From positions 1 to 55,226 of the forward strand of contig NZ_JAHLEM010000070.1 in assembly GCF_018883605.1 (NCBI RefSeq): 55,226 nucleotides of DNA, in the 5' to 3' direction. The stretch is from Streptomyces niphimycinicus (GTDB taxonomy: Bacteria; Actinomycetota; Actinomycetes; Streptomycetales; Streptomycetaceae). Positions 49,729 to 55,226 of this stretch are shown in pieces. The translations under genes and the position numbers were made by a program. The notes below the pieces were generated by a model that was given only the letters and a program-made list of their open reading frames with translations, ran no database searches and was not told the origin of the DNA. Within the stretch, counting starts at the first letter, position 1. Each line of letters opens with the position of its first letter.

Positions 49729-50595
49729 TCAGCCCGTGGCCAGCAGCAGCGTCCCGACCAGGGCGAGTCCGGCGCCCGTCGCCTGGACCACGCGCAGCCG
49801 CTCGCCGAGCAGTCCGCGGGCGGCGAGTGCGGTCACCACGGGGTAGAGGGAGGCGAGCACCGCGGCGACGGTGACCGGGCCATGGTGGGCGGCGAGGTTG
49901 TACATGCCGTTCGCGGCCACGTCGGCGAGGCCCACGAAGGCGAGCGCGGGCAGCGACGCCCACACCACGCCCATCCCGCCCTCGGGCAGCCCGGGGTTTC
50001 CGCGCCGTACGGAGAACAGGAGCGCGGTGCCGCCGACCGCCACATTGCACACCCGCTGGACGAACAGCGCGAGGAAGAGCCCGGTCAGCGTGGACGATGC
50101 TTCGGCGATCAGTGCCATCACCGAGCCGAAGCCCAGTGCGGCGACCAGGGTGAGCAGCAGCGTCTGCCGCTGGACGGGCGCACCGCCGGTCTGCGGACCG
50201 CTCGCCAGGACCACGCCCGCGACCGCCACCACGACCCCCGAGACCTGGAGCAGCCCGGGCCGCTCGCCGAGCACCAGCGCGACGCCGAGGGGCACGATGA
50301 CCCCGCCGAGCGCGCCGAGCGGGGAGACGACGCCCATCGGGCCGAGCGCGAGGGCCCGGTAGAAGGACAGCATCGCGGCCGGGCCGACCACACCGGCCGC
50401 CGCCGCGAACCACAACTGCGGGCCCGCCTCGGACCAGCCGCCGGTGGCCACCACGATGGCGCCGAGGACGGTCACCGCGATGATCTGGGAGGCGACGACC
50501 ACGGTGAGCGCGGGTGTGCGCCGGGTGAGCAGCCCTCCGCCGAAGTCGGCCAGCCCCCAGAGCAGGCTGGTGGCAAGAGCGAAGAGCGCGGACAT
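49729..50595 (-). CDS. EamA-type drug/metabolite transporter
   Basis: 288 residues with ten predicted helices in two EamA repeats (MSALFALATSLLWGLADFGG; LYPVVTALAARGLLGERLRV as the second-repeat end with its typical GE motif). It is divergent from the XRE-cupin regulator with 99 bases between starts. The exported compound is unknown; in such pairs the regulator senses it through its cupin. Confidence 0.88.
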   Translation of the reverse strand: MSALFALATSLLWGLADFGGGLLTRRTPALTVVVASQIIAVTVLGAIVVATGGWSEAGPQLWFAAAAGVVGPAAMLSFYRALALGPMGVVSPLGALGGVIVPLGVALVLGERPGLLQVSGVVVAVAGVVLASGPQTGGAPVQRQTLLLTLVAALGFGSVMALIAEASSTLTGLFLALFVQRVCNVAVGGTALLFSVRRGNPGLPEGGMGVVWASLPALAFVGLADVAANGMYNLAAHHGPVTVAAVLASLYPVVTALAARGLLGERLRVVQATGAGLALVGTLLLATG

Positions 50596-50694
50596 GGTGA
50601 AACCTCGCCGTACAGTGTGGTGGACGTGGGAGTACAGCCCACAGTAGTTCACTGCACTCGACTACGCCATTCACTATTTTGGACGGACCGGATC

Positions 50695-51267
50695 GTGACG
50701 GACCTCGATCAGCTCACGCAGTCGCTCGCCCGCAACCTCAAGCGGTGGCGCAACGAACGCGGCTTCACCCTCGATGCCCTCGCGGCCCGCGCCGGGGTCA
50801 GCCGGGGCATGATCATCCAGATCGAGCAGGCCCGGACGAATCCGAGCGTGGGCACCACGGTCAAGCTCGCGGACGCGCTCGGCGTGAGCATCACCACCCT
50901 GCTCGACTACGAGCACGGGCCGCGGGTGACCTTCGTCCCGCCCGAGCAGGCGGTGCGGATGTGGTCCACCGAAGCGGGCAGCTACACCGCCCTGCTCGTC
51001 GGCACCGAGGCGGGCGGTCCGCTGGAGATGTGGGGATGGCGGCTGATGCCCGGCGACGAGAGCGCCTCCGATCCGCATCCGTCCGGCACGGTCGAGCTGA
51101 TCCATGTGACGGCGGGCGAGCTCACCCTGGTGCTCGGCGGCGAGGCGCACACCGTCCCGGCCGGCACCTCCGCGGCGTTCGAGGCGAACACCCCGCACAC
51201 CTACCGCAACGAGGGTGCGGCGCCGGTGGAGATGACCATGGCCGTGTCGGTACCGCCCGCCCGCTGA
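50695..51267 (+). CDS. XRE-family regulator with C-terminal cupin
   Basis: 190 residues from GTG 50695. HTH: LARNLKRWRNERGFTLDALA then ARAGVSRGMIIQIEQARTNP. The cupin half has DPHPSGTVELIHVTAGELTL, LGGEAHTVPAGTSAAFEAN and TPHTYRNEGAAPVEM with the usual His/Glu positions. It is divergent from the EamA transporter, its likely target. The 99-base space contains AT-rich TTCACTATTTTGGA. Confidence 0.9.
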   Translation: MTDLDQLTQSLARNLKRWRNERGFTLDALAARAGVSRGMIIQIEQARTNPSVGTTVKLADALGVSITTLLDYEHGPRVTFVPPEQAVRMWSTEAGSYTALLVGTEAGGPLEMWGWRLMPGDESASDPHPSGTVELIHVTAGELTLVLGGEAHTVPAGTSAAFEANTPHTYRNEGAAPVEMTMAVSVPPAR

Positions 51268-51313
51268 CGCCATCCGGCCCTTCGTACCCGGCCCGGCCTG
51301 CTAGTTTGACGGC

Positions 51314-51886
51314 ATGAGTACGCCGATGGATGCCTTCGACGAGGTCCGGCCCGCCGTCGAGTGCCTGGACCTGCTGACCGCCCCCGTCGCCGAGGCGCTG
51401 CGCGACTGGCGTGGCTCGGAGCCGGTGGAGCAGGTGCTGTTCGTGGACACGGACCCGGACAAGGCCGACACCGCCACGCTCGTCGAGAACTACGGCCCCT
51501 GGCTGCTGGAGCAGTCCGCCAACTGCGTCGTCGTCGCGGGCAAGCGCGGCGGTGAGACCACCCTCGCCGCCTGTCTGGTCCTGGCCCACACCCGCGCGGA
51601 CGTCAATGGCGTCGTACGCCGCCATCTCGGCGCACGCAAGGCGTCGTTCGCCCCGATGGACACGGCGACGGGCGAAAGCGGCATGGAGTTCGGCGGCATC
51701 ACCCCGATCGGCCTGCCCGCCACCTGGCCGCTCCTCGTGGACTCCGCCGTCGCCGACATCCCCTACGCGCTCATCGGCAGCGGCAGCCGACGCGGCAAAC
51801 TCATCGTCCCGGGCAAGCTGCTGGGCGCCCTGCCGGGCGCGGTGGTCCTGGAGGGCCTGGGCGCCCCTGGCGCCGTCGGCGCCTGA
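51314..51886 (+). CDS. YbaK/EbsC-type aminoacyl-tRNA deacylase domain protein
   Basis: 190 residues. The YbaK core is LLEQSANCVVVAGKRGGETT, LVLAHTRADVNGVVRRHLGA RK (conserved Lys of RKASFAP), EFGGITPIGLPATWPLLVD and a glycine-rich IGSGSRRGKLIVPGKLL. Family members hydrolyse mischarged aminoacyl-tRNAs. It sits alone, 46 bases after the XRE-cupin gene. Confidence 0.85.
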   Translation: MSTPMDAFDEVRPAVECLDLLTAPVAEALRDWRGSEPVEQVLFVDTDPDKADTATLVENYGPWLLEQSANCVVVAGKRGGETTLAACLVLAHTRADVNGVVRRHLGARKASFAPMDTATGESGMEFGGITPIGLPATWPLLVDSAVADIPYALIGSGSRRGKLIVPGKLLGALPGAVVLEGLGAPGAVGA

Positions 51887-51959
51887 ACCCGCCCATGCTG
51901 CGACGCCCGGCGTAGCTCACTTGCCCGCGGGACGGTCATGCGGGCGCTGTTTGCGTGGG

Positions 51960-53141
51960 TCAGGACGCTAACCCTGACCGCTTCGCCATGGCCAGGAGGT
52001 CCCGTCGGCTGCGCTGGTGCATGGTCCACAGAACGCGCAGCACCTCCCGCGCCATCGGGTGGATCTCCGCCATCTGCGGGGCGACGCGGAAGGCTTGCTT
52101 CAGCGCCTCCTCCGCGCCGACGAGATCCTTCGTCGCGAGACGAGCGCGGGCGGCGTCGATGGCCAGTCGGCCGATGCGCGACGGTTTGAGACCCGAGGGA
52201 GGCGTCGTCAGCAGCGGTGTCGCGACCTCCGCCGCCTTGTCCGGCTGGCCGAGTTCGATGCGGGCGGCCAACTCGTACAGCGCTGTGTTGCCGGGGCCGA
52301 ACGTCAGATTGTGCTGAAGGACGTCAGGGCCGGTGATCCGCTCGGCGAGTGCCGTTGCCCGACGGACATGGTCCGCGGTGGCCGCCTTGTCCTCATGTCT
52401 GGAGGCCAGGACGACGCCGCGCAGATGCAGCGAGCCCAGATGGACGACCCGCTCCAGGTCGTCACCCGGAGCCATCTCGTAGCGAACGATGGCACGTTCA
52501 ATGATCGCCAACCCGTCGGAGTACTCACCGGCCGACTGGTACGTCCCCGCTTCATTCCACGCCGCTGCCGCTTCGGCCGACGGGTTCCACGTCTGATGAG
52601 CCGCCCACTGCTGACGGCTGACGATCATGTCCGCCAGGTCAGGCTGGCGAAACCGATGGGCGCAGGCGTACGCGCAGCTATAGACGTCAGCAACTTGCCC
52701 CCACGCCGTGGCGTCGCCGTCGCTCTCCATGGCCGTCGCGGTGACCTGGCCGAGCAGCCTCGGGAGGAGCTGGAGCAACTCCAGGTAGTTCGTGTCCGCC
52801 CGAAGCCGGGCGGCTCGCTGGAGCGAGGCAGCGAGTTCACTGGGTGGCGGAACGTCCTCGCGCGGCAAGGTGTGGCGGCGGACGACGGTGCGAAGAGCGT
52901 CCATCAGTTCGTGTTGCTGCGATGGATCGCTGAACGGATCGCCGTAGACCCTGGCCGTTGTGACGCGCAGCGCGGAGGCAGCGGAGGCGACGAGGGGCGG
53001 AGTCGCCGGGCGCAACCCTGTCTCGATCTTGCTCAGATACGACAGGGAGATGCCCATCTGTCGGGCCAGGCTCGCTTGACTCGTCCCGCGGACTTTCCGG
53101 AGTACCGCGATGTTCTCACCGGCTGACGGCGCGCTGTGCAT
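51960..53141 (-). CDS. XRE-family regulator with TPR-like C terminus
   Basis: 393 residues. HTH: ENIAVLRKVRGTSQASLARQ then MGISLSYLSKIETGLRPATP. The C-terminal 300 residues are helical repeats (for example AAAAWNEAGTYQSAGEYSDG and ELGQPDKAAEVATPLL), like streptomycete regulators that respond to small ligands or peptides. ATG 53141 (MHSAPSAGENI) begins just before the HTH. It is divergent from the small genes at 53285-54599, which it may control. Confidence 0.85.
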   Translation of the reverse strand: MHSAPSAGENIAVLRKVRGTSQASLARQMGISLSYLSKIETGLRPATPPLVASAASALRVTTARVYGDPFSDPSQQHELMDALRTVVRRHTLPREDVPPPSELAASLQRAARLRADTNYLELLQLLPRLLGQVTATAMESDGDATAWGQVADVYSCAYACAHRFRQPDLADMIVSRQQWAAHQTWNPSAEAAAAWNEAGTYQSAGEYSDGLAIIERAIVRYEMAPGDDLERVVHLGSLHLRGVVLASRHEDKAATADHVRRATALAERITGPDVLQHNLTFGPGNTALYELAARIELGQPDKAAEVATPLLTTPPSGLKPSRIGRLAIDAARARLATKDLVGAEEALKQAFRVAPQMAEIHPMAREVLRVLWTMHQRSRRDLLAMAKRSGLAS

Positions 53142-53284
53142 AGGTTCACTGTCGCACGCCAATTCGTCTGCGTCCTTACTCCGAACCGCTTCTGACGGTC
53201 TGTTGTGCAAGCTTTGTGTCAACTGATCACGGGCCACCCGTAGTTATCTGGTCACACAGGGGAAACAAGTGACCGGGAGCCGCG

Positions 53285-53704
53285 ATGACCACTCACGACG
53301 AGCCAAGGACCCTCGTATTCATCTACGACCGGGAGGAGACGACGCAGACGGATCGGCTGAACACGCGCATTGCCCTCTGCCGAGCCTTCGCCGCCCAGAT
53401 GAATTGGGAGGTGGTCGGCCAGTGGGTTGATCGCGGAGATGCTGCCGTATCCGAACGTCGCCCGTTCTGGCAAGGCATGATCGCCGCGATGCGCCATGAA
53501 GGCCGGGGTCGGCGCTTCGTATGTCTCGTGGCGAGCTGGGAGCGCATCGCCTACGACCCGGTCACCAGTGACAGGCTGCGGCAGCTCGTGAGCAACATCG
53601 ACGGGGTGTGCGTAGCGGTCAACGACGCGGCCTGCGAGGTGCAGCCCGGGTTGGAACCTGCGGCCATCCGTGGCGTCGACGCGAACGGCAAGCCCCGTAC
53701 CTGA
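53285..53704 (+). CDS. Serine-recombinase-like small protein without visible catalytic Ser
   Basis: 139 residues. The order resembles the resolvase N-terminal domain: LVFIYDREETTQTDRLNTRI, CRAFAAQMNWEVVGQWVDRG, RRPFWQGMIAAMRHEGRGRR and LVASWERIAYDPVT (the last like the usual dRLsR helix). Where resolvases have Y-x-R-x-S the sequence reads YDREET, so the nucleophile is missing, and no DNA-binding domain follows. It is more likely a repurposed fold than a recombinase. Confidence 0.6.
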   Translation: MTTHDEPRTLVFIYDREETTQTDRLNTRIALCRAFAAQMNWEVVGQWVDRGDAAVSERRPFWQGMIAAMRHEGRGRRFVCLVASWERIAYDPVTSDRLRQLVSNIDGVCVAVNDAACEVQPGLEPAAIRGVDANGKPRT

Positions 53705-53948
53705 CTGGTTTCCTCGTCCCTCATCCACCGAGGCCCCTGCCTGTCGTGGTGCTGGAACGCCAGGGCAGGCAGGAAGTGGTCCGGGAGCGCCTTGGTCGGC
53801 TCCGTCCCGGGCCGTGGCCCCCGCTCCGATGTCCGTTGTGCGGCGAGTGGAGGAGTGGGGGCCGCACACAGCCTCGCCCCAGTCGCGTGCTTGGAGGCCA
53901 GTGACCAGGGCGGGGACAGCGCACCACGCACAGAGAAGAGGCACGCGC

Positions 53949-54410
53949 ATGAATCACGGTACGGCTCTGCTGTCCGCCGAGGACCGAGCGGCCGTCGTCG
54001 ACACGGTCATGACCAACAACCCCGATATGCCGCCGACTCTCGCCGGTCGCATCGTCGACGAGGCCACGAAATTTGTGATCGCCGCGTCGTGCTCGTCGGA
54101 GCAGAGCCTCACCCCGTCCAGAATCGTGGATGAGGGCTGGCATGCCCTCATTCTGCACACGCACCTGTATATGGGTCTGTGTGACCGACGGGGCGATTAC
54201 GTTCACCACTCGCCCGGGTACGACCCGAAGAATTACGATCCGGAGGTCCTGGACCGAACGAAGCTACGGATCTCCGAACTCGGATTCTCGATCGACGGCG
54301 ATCTATGGGGGGCGCCGGACTCGGATGTGGCCACCGTGGCGGCAAAGTGTCAGCACGGGAAGGACGACGGCCCGATCATCGTCCAGCCGAAGCCCAAGCC
54401 CACCGACTGA
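53949..54410 (+). CDS. Hypothetical protein with DEGWH/HH motif
   Basis: 153 residues. The core IVDEGWHALILHTHLYMGLC then DRRGDYVHHSPGYDPKNY resembles a conserved actinobacterial family (also seen in glycine-rich-domain proteins) with an E-x-WH-x5-H-x-x-Y pattern and a later HH that could bind a metal. The C terminus ends in a charged PKPKPTD tail. No function is known. It is followed 36 bases later by a small gene. Confidence 0.65.
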   Translation: MNHGTALLSAEDRAAVVDTVMTNNPDMPPTLAGRIVDEATKFVIAASCSSEQSLTPSRIVDEGWHALILHTHLYMGLCDRRGDYVHHSPGYDPKNYDPEVLDRTKLRISELGFSIDGDLWGAPDSDVATVAAKCQHGKDDGPIIVQPKPKPTD

Positions 54411-54446
54411 CGCGTAGGCTGCGGGCCACCGGAAGGGAGGACGAGT

Positions 54447-54599
54447 ATGGCGCGCATGGAATGGATCGACCCGCGGTACGCGGATCTGGTCGCGGCCATG
54501 AGGAAGGCTCAGGTGGAGAACTCCAGGCAGGCCCCGTCTGACAACTGGCCGATCCGAGGGTTCATCATCCCCGACGCCAACCGCAGACCGCCTCGCTGA
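54447..54599 (+). CDS. Small hypothetical protein, 50 residues
   Basis: Starts MARMEWIDPRYADLVAAMRK and ends FIIPDANRRPPR. GGAAGGGAGG lies 6 bases upstream of the ATG, and codon use is typical. It is 36 bases after the preceding gene and probably translated from the same message. Not recognised. Confidence 0.55.
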   Translation: MARMEWIDPRYADLVAAMRKAQVENSRQAPSDNWPIRGFIIPDANRRPPR

Positions 54600-54739
54600 C
54601 GTCACAGCCTCATCGTGGCGCCGTCCGTGGGCTTCCCCATGGCGCCGGGCGGGGCTTGTTGATGTCCGCGTCGGCCGTAGCGCAGGTTCCTGACGGTTGC
54701 CGCTGCGATGGGGGAGCGGTCAAAGTTCGGCGATGGCGC

Positions 54740-55147
54740 TCAGCCGAGCCGGGGGATTTCGATGGCCGGGCAGCGGTCCATCACCATGGCGAGCCCGGCG
54801 GCGCGGGTGCGCTCGTACGCGGCCTCGTCGATGACGTCGAGCTGGAACCAGACGGCCTTGGCGCCGATGGCCACGGCCTCGTCGGCGACCGGGCCGGCCA
54901 GCTCGCTGTTGACGAAGACATCGACCACGTCGATCGGGAAGGGGATCTCGGCGAGCGAGGCGTACCCCCGCTCGCCGTGTACCGTCTCGGCCTTCGGGTG
55001 CACGGGCACGATCCGCTTGCCGAAGCGCTGGAGGACGTCGGCGACGCCGTAGGCGGCACGCCGCTCGTTCGTCGACAGGCCCACGACGGCCCAGGTGTCG
55101 CCCAGCTCGGTGAGGATCTTGCGCACCGTCGACGGGTCGCCATACAT
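54740..55147 (-). CDS. CoA-binding domain protein (YccU-like)
   Basis: 135 residues. A Rossmann CoA-binding fold as in the succinyl-CoA synthetase alpha N terminus: TWAVVGLSTNERRAAYGVAD, RIVPVHPKAETVHGERGYAS and AVWFQLDVIDEAAYERTRAA, ending VMDRCPAIEIPRLG with the Cys-Pro common to the family. GGAGG lies six bases before ATG 55147. The role is unknown; probably binds CoA or an acyl-CoA. Confidence 0.88.
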   Translation of the reverse strand: MYGDPSTVRKILTELGDTWAVVGLSTNERRAAYGVADVLQRFGKRIVPVHPKAETVHGERGYASLAEIPFPIDVVDVFVNSELAGPVADEAVAIGAKAVWFQLDVIDEAAYERTRAAGLAMVMDRCPAIEIPRLG

Positions 55148-55226
55148 GCTTGCCTCCTGCGGGCGGGAGAGAGGACCTGTTTTCAGCTCAACAGGCAGCA
55201 CATTGGTCTGCGCGCCAGCCCCTGAC

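Noticed and set aside
48280..50694. The first 805 codons of the long plus frame leading into the XRE-cupin regulator
   Set aside because: They cross minisatellite DNA and two supported minus genes. Only the part from GTG 50695 has protein-like sequence.

Overview
The window is a piece of a Streptomyces-type actinobacterial chromosome. The base composition is very GC rich with strong third-position GC bias, GTG and TTG starts occur, and the gene content is characteristic: a divergent third EF-Tu (tuf3 type), a GAF-ANTAR regulator, a mycoredoxin, a mycothiol-dependent isomerase-like protein, a MmyB-type XRE regulator and an AsnC-controlled branched-chain/aromatic amino-acid dehydrogenase. No tRNA, rRNA, CRISPR array, integrase or replication origin was recognised.

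Layout. 1-21.6 kb is accessory metabolism arranged as regulator/enzyme pairs: the end of etfA; two methyltransferases (one fused to a glutamine amidotransferase); an epoxide-hydrolase-like protein; a secreted beta-propeller protein; MmyB-XRE/quinone reductase; TetR/FAD monooxygenase with two clear operators; an SDR, aldehyde dehydrogenase and isomerase group next to a LysR gene; GlxA-HD-RidA; and AsnC/amino-acid dehydrogenase. At 14.4-17.8 kb a compact set (TatA-like protein, voltage-gated-type channel, P-loop ATPase, TerB-HTH fusion) shares three copies of the palindrome TCTACA-N4-TGTAGA and looks like one small regulon.

21.7-33.3 kb looks like an island. It is flanked by a truncated and an intact copy of the start of a flavin reductase gene in direct orientation, and holds several gene remnants (ImmA, HAD, AsnC). 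One IS5-like insertion splits the immA remnant cleanly and carries a P-loop kinase gene as passenger. The core is an XRE regulator and an HD nucleotidase-like gene, divergent from a seven-gene run in which six of the seven genes overlap the one before or start within 30 bases of it: thymidylate-synthase-like protein, nucleoside-diphosphate kinase, radical SAM enzyme, DEDDh exonuclease, NadR-like P-loop kinase, aldo/keto reductase, Nudix-like protein. The synthase homologue keeps the catalytic Cys but has Asp where thymidylate synthases have the uracil-recognising Asn, as in cytidylate hydroxymethylases. I infer a cytosine-nucleotide modification pathway of unknown purpose; this is the best candidate for an undescribed system.

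33.1-51.9 kb looks like a more conserved chromosomal backbone: flavin reductase, HAD, undecaprenyl-diphosphatase, two MFS transporters, two DedA/TVP38 membrane proteins, tuf3, spermidine-synthase-like protein, thioesterase, gamma-carbonic anhydrase, ANTAR regulator, mycoredoxin, CtaG-like and DUF2243 membrane proteins, VOC protein, EamA transporter/XRE-cupin, and a YbaK-type deacylase. Several intergenic spaces here hold degenerate tandem repeats. 51.96-54.6 kb is a small accessory module (XRE regulator, serine-recombinase-like protein without a visible catalytic Ser, two small hypotheticals). The window ends with a CoA-binding-domain protein.
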